Below, piece after piece: positions 1-8,944 of a stretch of 64,000 nucleotides of DNA. Position 1 is the stretch's first letter, and each line of letters begins with the position of its first letter. The notes beneath the pieces are model-generated. The model saw nothing but the letters and a program-made list of their open reading frames with translations. It was not told the origin of the DNA and did not search any database. Source of the DNA: Hahella sp. HNIBRBA332 (GTDB lineage: Bacteria; Pseudomonadota; Gammaproteobacteria; Pseudomonadales; Oleiphilaceae). The stretch spans positions 7,100,810-7,164,809 of the forward strand of contig NZ_CP132203.1 in NCBI RefSeq assembly GCF_030719035.1, read 5' to 3'. The translations under genes and the position numbers were made by a program.

Positions 1-941
1 TGGTTCAGTACGTCGTAATTAAAGCGGTCAGCTGCGAGCAGGTTGCGCTTGTCATTGACCGTGTACATGGTCCAGTTGTCACGAAGCTTTTTCGGGCATA
101 TAACAAGCACCCGATCGTTACGCAGTTCGTAGTATTTGATCACAGCCAGGGCTTCAAAGGTTTTACCCAAACCCACGCTGTCGGCAATGATGCAGCCGTT
201 GTGCTTTTCGAGCTTGTCTATTGCACCCAGCACACCGTCTTTCTGGAATTTGTAGAGTTTGTTCCAGACCAGGGTATCTTTAAAGCCGGTTTTATTGCGG
301 ATGATATTGTCTTCGTCGATGTCTTCGAGGAAGTCTTTGAACAGATAAAATAGCGTCAGGAAATAAATAAAACTGGCCGGTTGATCGGCGGCGATGGCAT
401 CCAATCTGGCGATGAGGTCATTCTTAATATCACGAAGACTCTGTGCATCAGCCCAGACATTATCAAACCATGTCAGAAGCTGCCGGGTGCTCTTTGGATC
501 TGACAAGCCCATGTTCATGTGCAGTGAGTCGGAGCGCACGTCGCCGAGCCCGGTTGGGCTGAGCGTGGCACTGCCGCTGATGGCAAAACTTTGCTCGGAC
601 GACCCCAGATGAATAATGTTCTGCCCGGGCTGAGGCCGCACACTGGCTTTCACTTCAGCCTTGTTTGCCAGCCATTGCGAGAACTCGCTGGCGATGCGTT
701 TTTGTTGCAGCTGGTTCAGCAGGCGAACGTCTGATTCAGAGCCGACTAGCTTCTGCAGATTGAGCGAATCCCATTCGCTAAAAATGATCCTTGCCGAATC
801 CAGCTGCTTCAGCTCGTGCTTCAGCGAGGCAAAACCGTATAAGGTAAACAGGCTCGACAGAACTGAAAGCCTGGAGCCAGAAAAGGTGTGTTTTTTCAGT
901 TCGATACCAACGTGGCCGCTGGTTTTGTTATCCAGTAACAC
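1..941 (-). CDS. SNF2/DEAD-type helicase, N-terminal part (runs off left edge)
   Basis: Reading the minus strand from a GTG at 939-941 gives an open frame that leaves the window at base 1. The first roughly 150 residues (start VLLDNKTSGHVGIELKK) look like the PLD-like N-terminus of restriction-type helicases. A Q-like region (YKFQKDGVLGAIDKL) and a Walker A motif (IIADSVGLGKTFEALAVIKY) follow, then the VLVICPKKLRDNW helicase segment. An AGGGAA Shine-Dalgarno-like stretch lies about 8 nt before the GTG. The gene starts 15 nt after the stop of the small HTH gene, so the two are probably one operon. Such helicases act in restriction or defence loci on DNA. I infer that role from the family; the C-terminal half is not visible. 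Confidence 0.7.
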   Translation of the reverse strand, partial: MLLDNKTSGHVGIELKKHTFSGSRLSVLSSLFTLYGFASLKHELKQLDSARIIFSEWDSLNLQKLVGSESDVRLLNQLQQKRIASEFSQWLANKAEVKASVRPQPGQNIIHLGSSEQSFAISGSATLSPTGLGDVRSDSLHMNMGLSDPKSTRQLLTWFDNVWADAQSLRDIKNDLIARLDAIAADQPASFIYFLTLFYLFKDFLEDIDEDNIIRNKTGFKDTLVWNKLYKFQKDGVLGAIDKLEKHNGCIIADSVGLGKTFEALAVIKYYELRNDRVLVICPKKLRDNWTMYTVNDKRNLLAADRFNYDVLN

Positions 942-955
942 CCCGAAATTCCCTA

Positions 956-1135
956 TTATTGTCTGTCATTCTTTTGTTCTTCTATCCACTTTTCGATGTC
1001 TTCACGTTTGAAGCGCCAGGATGTGCCCACTTTGAAGGCAGGTATTTTCGCTGACGTTGCCATACGGTAAACAGTTCGCTCGTTGAGCTTGAGGTACGAC
1101 GCGACATCCTTGACGGTCATTATTGGCTCACTCAT
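956..1135 (-). CDS. excisionase/AlpA-like HTH DNA-binding protein (59 aa)
   Basis: A 59-residue frame starting MSEPIMTVKDVASYLKL. The pattern DVASYLKLNERTVYRMA, then IPAFKVGTSWRFKREDIEKW, is the classic MerR/excisionase-like winged helix (HTH_17 type): a recognition helix, then the small beta wing with FKVGxxWRF, then a closing helix. It lies directly upstream of the helicase gene, where such proteins usually act as local regulators. A sigma-70-like promoter lies 44 bp upstream. The family call is firm; the regulatory target is inferred from position. Confidence 0.85.
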   Translation of the reverse strand: MSEPIMTVKDVASYLKLNERTVYRMATSAKIPAFKVGTSWRFKREDIEKWIEEQKNDRQ

Positions 1136-1178
1136 ATTGTTGTCCGCAGTTAGAATAGGGTTTTATCTATCTGTCAGA

Positions 1179-1207
1179 ATAGTACAAGAATGTCGCATTT
1201 TGGACAA
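1179..1207 (-). promoter_or_regulatory. putative sigma-70 promoter of the HTH-helicase operon
   Basis: On the minus strand a TTGTCC box (complement of 1202-1207) and a TACTAT box (complement of 1179-1184) are separated by exactly 17 nt. They lie 44 nt upstream of the HTH gene start. This is a sequence match only. Confidence 0.45.
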
Positions 1208-1657
1208 TTTTATCACCAAATGACTAACCTTTCGGCGCATTCGACAATGGTAATTAAAACGTTTGGGACTACCCCTGCAAAAAATTATGTAAAGCAATTA
1301 TTGGGTTGGAACATTAAATATTTCTCTATTCGACTAACCCCGTGAAATACAGCCCGATATAATCAACCCATTATGCTTACACTTCCCCGTTGTTTGCGGA
1401 AAGCCCCTGTCCTGAGATCCATTAACTTAATATACTGATAAAAATAACTATGCTGATTGAGTAATTCCTGTGGAGAATAAAACTACAAAAAATTTGGATA
1501 AGTGCTAAAAAGATTTTTTAAAACAGTCTATTACGGAAGGCATATAAATATATCGAGCTTGATAACGTGCTATAGGGTAAATCAGTCTTTGCATACATTC
1601 GCAAAACCTTTAACCTGGAAAAATGACCCAAACCAACGTCTCATTGAACCCGCGACA
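1208..1657. other. AT-rich intergenic region, no supported gene
   Basis: About 450 bp of AT-rich sequence between the HTH-helicase promoter and the 94-aa gene. The only frame of any length (75 codons on the plus strand from 1502) has no homology I recognise and overlaps the 94-aa gene. I see no RNA gene or repeat here. It may hold regulatory DNA or the unseen left boundary of the recombinase element. Confidence 0.4.
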
Positions 1658-1942
1658 TTACCACTCCCAGTCTTCAGTAAGGTATTTGTACATCTCATTT
1701 ACATAGGAAATAAGATAATCGCGTACTAGTTCTGTTCCACGTTCATCGTCAGGAACGTGAGTGGCTAGCCAATTTTCACCGCCAGAGAAGAGAATCTGAT
1801 CTCGCCCATGCTCATTCGCTAGATCAATCTGAAAAGCATTCCCATTCCAAACTATTGCCTGCTTCCCCTGAGAAAGCTCTATTAGTAACTCCAAGGACAA
1901 AGAATGTAACAGAGATTTTGCCTGCCATAGCCTATCATTCAT
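1658..1942 (-). CDS. hypothetical protein, 94 aa
   Basis: A 94-residue acidic protein beginning MNDRLWQAKSLLHSLSLELL and ending KYLTEDWEW. I do not recognise the family. It has no transmembrane segment and no obvious catalytic motif; the middle (NGNAFQIDLANEHGRDQILFSGG) looks like a small alpha+beta domain. It is divergent from the adjacent XRE regulator gene with about 87 bp between them, an arrangement common for small regulated or toxin-antitoxin-like pairs. That link is speculative. Confidence 0.45.
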   Translation of the reverse strand: MNDRLWQAKSLLHSLSLELLIELSQGKQAIVWNGNAFQIDLANEHGRDQILFSGGENWLATHVPDDERGTELVRDYLISYVNEMYKYLTEDWEW

Positions 1943-2029
1943 AGCGTTACACTTATCAAAATGAGTATTATAGTCCGTGGATCAATAAGCATCAAAAAGT
2001 GATAGTCCTGTCTTTTAAGCAGGGCTTTC

Positions 2030-2236
2030 ATGAAAGACGCTCGTTTAGTCGCTTTCGGCCAGAAAATAAGAGAAATCAGAAAATCCAAAGGCCTATCGCA
2101 AGAAGCCCTCGCTGATATTGCTGGCGTGGATAGAAGCTATATGGGCCACATTGAACGTGGCGAGAAAAACATCACTTTGACTAAAATTTATCAGATTGCC
2201 GAAGCGTTAAACGTGGCCGCCTCTAAGCTCCTATAA
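2030..2236 (+). CDS. XRE-family HTH regulator (68 aa)
   Basis: A single-domain Cro/CI-type helix-turn-helix protein. Residues 10-62 carry the full fold: GQKIREIRKSKGLSQEALAD, then AGVDRSYMGHIERGEKN, then TKIYQIAEALNVAASKLL. Its length and lack of an extra domain resemble C-proteins of restriction-modification systems and small mobile-element regulators. The start is supported by AGGG at about 2021-2024, just upstream of the ATG. It probably represses its own promoter and that of the divergent 94-aa gene (inference). It sits beside the recombinase module. Confidence 0.85.
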   Translation: MKDARLVAFGQKIREIRKSKGLSQEALADIAGVDRSYMGHIERGEKNITLTKIYQIAEALNVAASKLL

Positions 2237-2314
2237 AAGTGAGTACTAGTGATCCTGGCAAAAACTCAATGAATCCAGGGTTTTCTCCCGAATGACAGTA
2301 TCAATTCTCAGGCA

Positions 2315-2761
2315 CTAGGTTGTGCGCGACAGAAAGCGGATATCGCTTTCCGGTAATTGTGCCTTGAGCCGCTGGTTCTCTAGCGTAAGTTCCAGAATTC
2401 GCGACTGGGCATCCAGCAGCTGACCAAGAGCTTTGTCCCTTTGTTCTTCAAGAGCCTTAAGTTTTCCCCGCAAATCTCTGTTACTCGACCTTTGTGCAAG
2501 CATCATCTGCCTGGGAGACCTCTGCGTCGCCTCTTCCTTATGCGTTTCGATCCACCCCTGAATCTCCGCAACCAGCTCTGGAAAACGCGCCCTGCGAAGC
2601 GCAGAAGGGGCAACTCCTGCCTCTTTGGCTACATTGTTCTGACTGAGGGGGGTTCCCCTTGGCAGTATATCTGGCTTACCCGCTTTGAGACGTTTGAAGG
2701 CATCCCTGAACTTCAGCTCTGCCTTACTAATTTTTCTTGGATCAACTGTTTTCGAAGACAT
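2315..2761 (-). CDS. coiled-coil accessory protein of the recombinase module (GmtX/TnpC-like)
   Basis: A 148-residue basic protein. Residues 30-60 hold an HTH-like segment (PLSQNNVAKEAGVAPSALRR). Residues 85-140 form a long charged coiled coil (LRGKLKALEEQRDKALGQLL and onward). This layout matches the small third protein of multi-recombinase elements such as Tn554 TnpC or the gamma-mobile-trio accessory protein. It overlaps the end of the upstream recombinase gene by 20 nt, so it is the last gene of the operon. It is likely a DNA-binding cofactor for the recombinases. The precise family name is a guess. Confidence 0.55.
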   Translation of the reverse strand: MSSKTVDPRKISKAELKFRDAFKRLKAGKPDILPRGTPLSQNNVAKEAGVAPSALRRARFPELVAEIQGWIETHKEEATQRSPRQMMLAQRSSNRDLRGKLKALEEQRDKALGQLLDAQSRILELTLENQRLKAQLPESDIRFLSRTT

Positions 2762-4778
2762 AGATTGCTCGCTCTGCGGATTCTAACTGCGATTGTAATG
2801 ACAGATACAAAGGGGAATCTGGCGCGGCGTCACTTATCTGAATGGTAATAACGTTTTTAAGCTGCTTAATCATTGGTAGTTTGGCTTTATCCAACAATGC
2901 CGATGCGCATGGGGTGTTACCACCAAATCCCATACAAGAACTGATATTGCTGATCCCTCCCAGGGGACAAGGCGGGCCTGAATTGGCGCAACCACCAAGG
3001 AATGTTTGACGGTAACTGATCTGTCCTGCTTTTGCGGCCTTGAGCAACTGCTCATGGTCTTTCTCCGATATTTCAGAGAGGATCTGTTGCTTGCGCTTCT
3101 CGCCGTGTGGTGAAACATACTGATCAGATTGGAGAGCTTTAAACTCCCGCACCATTGATTGATACATCTCACGCAAATAATAGGCACGAGCTTCGTCATT
3201 CAGCGGTTCTTTGAGTCGGTAGTAGTTTTTCCCGTAGTATTGGCTCATGGCGCGTGAGGCGTGTTTCAGCTGGTACTGAAGTGACGCTTCAGTCACCAAT
3301 CCACTGGCGAGCATGTTGACAGCACCTGTGCGTCGTAATTGATGCCAGGCAAGGGGCCAGACTTTACCTACGGCAAACTTCTCTGGATCAAGGCCAAATG
3401 TCATTCTGTTGGCCATTTCCAGATCGGCTTTGGTAATCGTCAGCTCCTTATCATCAAAGAGTTTTGGCCACATGTTTTTGGCTATGTCGCCGTAAGACCG
3501 AATCTTCTTGTACTTTTTGGTTGATTGAGATTTAGGCGCTTTGGGGCTCCATGGTTCATGCTGAAGAGATTGAAGAACTGGGTTCTCGACATCTTCCTTT
3601 GACAAACTTATATATGGATTCTCCTTAGCTGGTTTTAACCGAAGAATGACAACAGCTCGCAATGCTTTCAGCGCAAACTCGACTGTAGGGGAAACTATCC
3701 AGCGAGCATCTGAATCTTCGATAGTTTTGGTTGTGACGCCTTTCAGAGTATGAATTTCATCACCCAGTGGGTCGCGCTCAACCTCGTAGCAGTTTGCTCG
3801 CAGCCTTGCGCCTTCATCGATACGCATCAATGAAAAATTCAATAAGTAGGCCAAGCCGACATTGCTTATCAGTGTCAAGTAGCTAGAAAGTGCTCTTATT
3901 CCAGAATTCTCATCAAACAATACCCAGCGGTCTAATAATTCAGATATGCCGTATTCATCGGCTGTATCCTGAAATGATCCGTAGAATACCTTTCCTGATC
4001 GACTTTCTCCCTTTACTCGTGATGTTACAAACGGCCCGTCAAAACGAAGCCCGCCAAATGCATTTGATAAATTTCCACCTGCATTTCTGGCATAGGCTGA
4101 CAAACAAAAATCGTAACAGGCCTCTATTTTTTCTTGGTGTAACAGAAAGTCATCCAAGCATTCGCGAAGACGTGAAACCTGATAACTCCATATCCTGGCT
4201 GGTATATAAACTGTCTGAGTTGAATCAGTAGTTGTTAATACGCTGCTAAGAAGTTTAATTCCACTTTCGTCGATTATGGAGAACCCCAAACTCTCTCGTG
4301 CGATGAATAATGAATGAAGGCATTCAATCAGGCGATTTGCGCGTTGCTTATAATAGTCGGCGAGTTTCTCAATGACCTTTGGATACCTATAGAGTTCAGT
4401 AGCCAGAATACCGGCATCTGTACATGCCACAAACAGGGGTTTTATCGTCTCAAACTTATATACTAGTGCTTTAGCAGAGCGTATAGTCGCTTCGCCCCAA
4501 AGCCATCAGGCTACAACTTTACGCAATAACTCCGCATTCTGAGGACTAACTTTTTTTCCCTGACCAGGCCCATCCCCAAAGTAAATGGTGAGAGTGTGCC
4601 CAGACCAGGGTGAAAGATCCCATCTCACGTCACCGTATCGAGACACAATATTGCCATAGGCGTCTATAACGACGGGAAAATCTGGGCTTGGTGGCCTGCT
4701 TTCAGGCTTGAAATTCAGGGCGCCTGCTTTTGATAAGGCCGATTCAATCTGCAATCCTGGGAAGTAAGCCAGATTCAT
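2742..4778 (-). pseudogene. large recombinase-module protein interrupted by one in-frame TGA
   Basis: Two frames, 4506-4778 (90 codons) and 2742-4430 (562 codons from a GTG), are in the same reading frame. Only one TGA codon (complement of 4506-4508) separates them, and the 25 codons between that TGA and the GTG are open (WLWGEATIRSAKALVYKFET). Read through, the product is about 678 aa, a normal size for the large partner of multi-recombinase elements (GmtZ or TnpB type). The C-terminal part carries a recombinase-like HQLRRTGAVNML segment, a Y-containing AMSQYYGKNYY segment, and a Cys-rich tail (GGCANSGPPCPLGG). The start at 4778 overlaps the upstream gene by 4 nt. It is either a nonsense pseudogene or a readthrough gene; the 562-aa part could also be made alone. 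Confidence 0.65.
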
Positions 4779-6505
4779 GCAATCACCTCCATCAGTTCAA
4801 TATGGCCACTCCAATATGGGTGATATCTGCAAGCACGAATCAAGTCCCGGGATTCACTCACCCACATGGCTCGTATTTCGCTGCCAGACGCAATTGCTTC
4901 AAGTTTTTTGTTTATTCTCTCAATAACCCGGTATGCAGGATGAAGGTCTTGTCTTTCTGGTGGTTTATAAAGGTTTGTTTCCAGGCTCTTTATCTTTGCG
5001 TGCGAGGCAAGCTTCCAGCAATAGTCCTGGCTCATAACATCACGATGCTTAGTACAAAAAAGACAGCCTTCTGGGCTAATGCAATCAGGTTTCGGCGCGT
5101 CTTTAGCCATACCATTGATCGACTCTGGTGAGCGACCTTTGTCGACACATATACCAGGACCTGGCGGTGTATAGACTGGATCTGTTGATGCGTGGAACCG
5201 GACTATTTCGGATGCCGCTAATTGATGATGCGGCCTTTCATAATCACGCAAAAGAACTTCCTTGTCGTGGGCCATTTGCTCAGCCGTTAGTTCGAGATCG
5301 TTACTTCGTCTTAGGAGCCAATTTACTCTGGTTTTCCGCAGCTCCTGCGGGCCAAAAAATTGAGCATCAATTTTCTTGAAGGATTCTTTCAACGTGTAAA
5401 ATCTGACCTTTGAGTCTTTTGCGCGAATCATGCCTCGACTTTGCAAAGGGAATAGCCTGTTATCATGTTCAGTAAACCCAGTATCATGAAGCCATTGTAA
5501 ATATCGTTCGAGATGTTTCTTATAAGAGCGATAGCAACGAAAAACGGCTTCTCCGCTACGCCGCCCCTTATATACGCGGAAAACCTCCAGATCGTCACCG
5601 TTAGACTTCCAGCGATAAGATTCTCTTTCAAGCGCCGATGCCTGAGTCAGGTTCATCCCTGTTTGTGCAATGAATATCAAAAGCTCTGATTCTATCCTTA
5701 GATTCAGTATTCCTGATCTTTTATGTCGATCGAAAAGGCTTTCATTCTCCGCCAATGGCGCTCTGGCTTTCTCGGCATTTTTTCTGACTGTGTTGCACTC
5801 TATAGATTCGACATCCATTTCAGGATTAAGCAGGCTTCCTGCAACCACCAAGGTCTTGCCACCTTGCAGCGCAATGCGGATTGGTAGTCGTCCTCTAACC
5901 GTCGCACAATCCAAGGCGTCGCAGATCGACCTCAGGCAATGACCAAACTCAAATGTACTGCTGAGATTTTGCTTATCTGCGCTGCTGGTCATCACGCTCT
6001 TTTTTGAGCGCGGCTTTCTGATCCTTGTTTGGATCAAAAGTGCGCCGCTAGGGTTTGTTCCAGGAATTTTTAAAGCCCTTGCGATGAGATTGGCTAACCT
6101 TGAAGTCTGCCTGTAAGCGTAATTTTCAGACACTTCCTTTTTGACTTTTGATCTATATATTTGGTGTTCCGACCACTTCTTGAAGTTGGTTACCACTTCA
6201 TCTCGAGACATAGTCAATGAGTTAACATCTGACCACGCAAAGAATCGCCAAAGCACTTCCAGACTGGATTCGATAAGTGCACGAGAGCGCCCCTGACTTA
6301 TCATACTGGAAATGGCTTCATGGAATGCGCATACAACTGGAATACGAAAAAGGTCAACATCATCAGCTGAGGAATGATGTATCGCTTCCATCGCATTTTT
6401 TCTCGGCAAACACGCCGCACCATAGTGAAGTAATATGTTCAGGTTCCAGGGGATTTGATGCGTACCCAGGCTCATTCCTGGGAAAGTAAGATCTAATTCA
6501 TGCAT
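4775..6505 (-). CDS. second tyrosine-recombinase-like integrase of the module
   Basis: About 576 aa from the ATG at 6503-6505 (MHELDLTFPGMSL), which overlaps the stop of the upstream recombinase by 8 nt. A longer in-frame start at 6559 would overlap it by 62 nt and is less likely. The middle contains a recombinase-like catalytic region (LIFIAQTGMNLTQASAL near the first Arg box position; PQELRKTRVNWLLRRSNDLE resembling the HxxR region). A Cys-bearing C-terminal region (PDCISPEGCLFCTKHRD) resembles the zinc-like tail of large recombinases in trio elements. It probably cooperates with the 421-aa and 678-aa proteins in integration. Family placement is by layout and motif, with moderate certainty. 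Confidence 0.6.
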   Translation of the reverse strand: MHELDLTFPGMSLGTHQIPWNLNILLHYGAACLPRKNAMEAIHHSSADDVDLFRIPVVCAFHEAISSMISQGRSRALIESSLEVLWRFFAWSDVNSLTMSRDEVVTNFKKWSEHQIYRSKVKKEVSENYAYRQTSRLANLIARALKIPGTNPSGALLIQTRIRKPRSKKSVMTSSADKQNLSSTFEFGHCLRSICDALDCATVRGRLPIRIALQGGKTLVVAGSLLNPEMDVESIECNTVRKNAEKARAPLAENESLFDRHKRSGILNLRIESELLIFIAQTGMNLTQASALERESYRWKSNGDDLEVFRVYKGRRSGEAVFRCYRSYKKHLERYLQWLHDTGFTEHDNRLFPLQSRGMIRAKDSKVRFYTLKESFKKIDAQFFGPQELRKTRVNWLLRRSNDLELTAEQMAHDKEVLLRDYERPHHQLAASEIVRFHASTDPVYTPPGPGICVDKGRSPESINGMAKDAPKPDCISPEGCLFCTKHRDVMSQDYCWKLASHAKIKSLETNLYKPPERQDLHPAYRVIERINKKLEAIASGSEIRAMWVSESRDLIRACRYHPYWSGHIELMEVIA

Positions 6506-7763
6506 TTGCACGCCCTTTTGCCAATCCCATAAAGGCTTCTGAAAACGCATCGGCAGCATCTGCCATTGCTTTGTTTGCCTCTATAAACTTGATGTATTTC
6601 ATCGTTGTACTTTCATCTCTGTGCAGACATGCCTCCCTTACAAACTGGATGGCATCACCGACAGGCATGAACTTTAGCGCCACGCGCATTAACTCTGTGG
6701 CAAAAGTGGCTCTTGTGCGATGAAAGTGAAAGCCGTGCATCACATGCAGCCCAGCCTTTTTACCGGCGGATCGGAGACGAGACATTTCCACATTAACCGC
6801 TCGGCTATCATCTCCGCTGTACGAATTGCCATAGCGAGTGAGGAATAGCAGATCCTGATCTTCGGGATTCACTAACATTTGGCGCTTTAGCCGTCTCGTG
6901 CTCATTGAATAGGCAATAAGTGTTTCGAGAAGCTCCTCTGGAATTGGCACTGAACCAGAAACCCCAAATTTGGTTGAGACAGGTGGCCTAGCACCAGGGC
7001 CAACAGCTAATCGCTTCCAACCGACCTCTGGAACCATGGTTGCGTTGTGAAGAGTTTGAACCTTCAGGTCGGTAATTGAGCCAATGCGTAACCCTGTGAA
7101 GAAACCAATACGTAGCATTAACGAAAGCTCTTCGGTTGCGCTGCGATCTGCCAGCGCGAGTATTTCTTTCATTGCCGAAACAGTTACTGGGAGAAGACCA
7201 TCCTCAAGTTGTATGGCCCCAGCGACCTTTCGATTAGGAATGGCAAGGTCTGTACTGGCAACTCGCATGGTATGTTCGAGACCAAACGGATTGGTTAATT
7301 TGATACCAACAAATCGCTGCTCCCACATTGGCCATTCTGGTGAAATTAATCGACGCGACTGTGTCCATTTATAGAAACGGATGACTGCTGCCATCCTTTG
7401 CGATGCTGTGCTTGGAGCAAGCTCACCATTATTTCTGGCGGCAACAAGTGCTCCGCGAAAGCGAACAAGGCAGCGTTCACTTTCTCGTTCTGGGAAATAC
7501 CACCATTGGATTGACTCTGCTTCTAGCCATTTAGCATAGGCAAGCAGGTGGGACATATTGGATCGAACGGTTTTCAGATCCCGTTTTGAAGATGTTGCTT
7601 GATCCAGGGCCCAAAGATTAGCTTCAGCCCAGGTTGAATTATCTTCCCAGACTATTTGGGGAAGATTTCTGATGGGTTTTCTTTTTAATGGAGCCCACTG
7701 TAACGAGCCGTCCGATATTTCTGCTCGATGTGGCTGGTAGTTGATTTGCTCAAGGCTGGCCAT
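6498..7763 (-). CDS. tyrosine recombinase (GmtY/TnpA-like integrase)
   Basis: A 421-aa phage-integrase-fold protein. The N-terminal SAM-like core-binding domain covers about residues 40-170 (TSSKRDLKTVRSNMSHLLAYAK). The catalytic domain follows from about 190: first Arg in RIGFFTGLRIGSITDLK, then HFHRTRATFATELMR (HxxR box), ACLHRDESTTMKY with the second His, and the Tyr nucleophile (MKYIKF). All expected catalytic positions appear present. It is the first gene of the four-gene module and starts about 120 bp from the broken hsdM boundary, as expected for a recombinase at the end of its element. Confidence 0.85.
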   Translation of the reverse strand: MASLEQINYQPHRAEISDGSLQWAPLKRKPIRNLPQIVWEDNSTWAEANLWALDQATSSKRDLKTVRSNMSHLLAYAKWLEAESIQWWYFPERESERCLVRFRGALVAARNNGELAPSTASQRMAAVIRFYKWTQSRRLISPEWPMWEQRFVGIKLTNPFGLEHTMRVASTDLAIPNRKVAGAIQLEDGLLPVTVSAMKEILALADRSATEELSLMLRIGFFTGLRIGSITDLKVQTLHNATMVPEVGWKRLAVGPGARPPVSTKFGVSGSVPIPEELLETLIAYSMSTRRLKRQMLVNPEDQDLLFLTRYGNSYSGDDSRAVNVEMSRLRSAGKKAGLHVMHGFHFHRTRATFATELMRVALKFMPVGDAIQFVREACLHRDESTTMKYIKFIEANKAMADAADAFSEAFMGLAKGRANA

Positions 7764-7769
7764 TCATTT

Positions 7770-7888
7770 CCCCCTTCGACAACTCAATGCCGTTCAGGAA
7801 GGAATCACTTCTGAGCATGGAGCGGTCTAATTTGTCACCATTGAAGCATGTATGGTGTGCGATTAAGACATGGTATGTAACGTTTGCC
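7770..7888. other. terminal region of the recombinase element and junction with hsdM
   Basis: hsdM-like sequence is recognisable down to the codons for DPCCG, the last Gly codon being the complement of 7886-7888. Beyond it the methyltransferase homology stops (the frame continues KRYIPCLNR) and the sequence belongs to the element. Two imperfect direct repeats near the edge, around catgtatggtgtg (about 7848) and acatggtatgtaa (about 7868), are candidate recombinase-binding sites. The exact attachment site cannot be fixed without the empty locus. Confidence 0.4.
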
Positions 7889-8512
7889 GCAACAAGGGTC
7901 GTAGATTTTGCCATGGTAGGGTTCGATCATTTCGGCGATCAGCTTGACCACGCACTTGGGAGTATAAAATTCGCCCCCGCCTTTGCCTTCGGTCGCCGCG
8001 AATTTGCCCAGGAAGTATTCGTAAACGCGCCCGACCACGTCTGTTTCATTGTCTTCCACTGTGTCGATGTTATTGATGGAATCGATCAGGGCAGCCAGCT
8101 TGCTGACATCCAGCCCCAGGCGGGAGAAATAGTTATCCGGCAGCGCGCCGCGCAGGGACTTATTGTTCTTTTCCACGGTATGCAGGGCCGTGTCGATCTT
8201 GACGGCAATGTCATCCTGCTTGGCGTTCTTGCTGATAAACTCCCAGCGGGACTCCTCCGGCAGATAGAACACATTCTTCATGGTGTAAAAATCGACCATG
8301 TCCACGTAGCCGCCGTGGCCTTCCTCAATCAACTCCTTCCGACGTTCTTCAAACTTGTCGCTGATGAATTTCAGAAAGATCAGAGACAACACCACGTGCT
8401 TGTATTCAGACGATTCCACACTGCCGCGGAGCTTGTCGGCGGTGTCCCACAATGTTTGCTCGAAACTTCTCTGTTTCTTGTTCGCTGTGCTTTTTTCGGT
8501 TCTTTTTGCCAT
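7835..8512 (-). pseudogene. hsdM: type I restriction-modification methyltransferase HsdM, N-terminal fragment
   Basis: The 5' part of hsdM. Residues 14-130 form the HsdM_N helical domain (FEQTLWDTADKLRGSVESSE, then VVLSLIFLKFISDKFEERR). The methyltransferase domain then begins with GGEFYTPKCVVKLIAEMIEP and YDPCCG, the start of the SAM-binding motif I. At that point the reading frame leaves the family and ends in 17 unrelated residues (KRYIPCLNRTPYMLQW). Intact HsdM is about 500 aa and carries the NPPF motif, which is lost here. The cause is insertion of the recombinase element. The product cannot methylate; hsdS and hsdR are not visible. Confidence 0.9.
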
Positions 8513-8814
8513 AAAAGTAACTTTAGTTGCGCTAAGCCTTTATTCGGGCCTGCATATTACATGCAAACCCCCTGTTGAGGACATGCCAAGCTGACGTGCG
8601 AAATCGGGGCATAGGGCGCCCAGCAAAATAATCCGGGGAGACGCAGGCTAATGCTTTAACCCTTATTCGTTGTTTTACGAGCCATCGAGTAGGGGCCGTG
8701 GCGACCTCCAGATGTAGCGCACCTTGCCAATAACGAGCGCCCGTTGCCTGCAAACCCTCTAAAACCAAAAGGGGCTGTTCTTTCTTTGGGGCTTATAGAG
8801 AGCGAAAATCAGCT
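8513..8814. other. region upstream of the hsdM fragment, no supported gene
   Basis: About 300 bp between the hsdM start and a pseudogene remnant. It should contain the old hsdM promoter (read leftward). Short frames here have no recognisable products. I find no hairpin followed by a T-run and no RNA gene. Confidence 0.35.
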
Positions 8815-8938
8815 ATGCCATCAACAAGCGTTGGAGATGCTTTATTTACCAAAGCGCAGCAAAAACTGTTAGCGCTTTTTTTGGTCAGCCCAAAAGAAGC
8901 TTTTATTTGAATGAAGTAGTGCGCTTGGCGGCTATGGG
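8815..8938 (+). pseudogene. HTH/nucleotidyltransferase regulator remnant (frameshifted, truncated)
   Basis: From the ATG at 8815 the frame reads MPSTSVGDALFTKAQQKLLA then LFLVSPKEAF. This is the start of the widespread ArsR-like HTH plus nucleotidyltransferase proteins (usual pattern ALFTKTQQRVL...FYLNEIVRLAG). After the Phe a T appears to be missing from a T-run near 8908, giving an early TGA. In the shifted frame the expected YLNEVVRLAAMG follows. The gene then stops dead at the IS3-like remnant. It is a decayed fragment that encodes no working protein. Confidence 0.6.
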
Positions 8939-8944
8939 TCTAGC

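Noticed and set aside
1502..1729. 75-residue frame on the plus strand
   Set aside because: It overlaps the better supported 94-aa minus-strand gene and has no recognisable feature.
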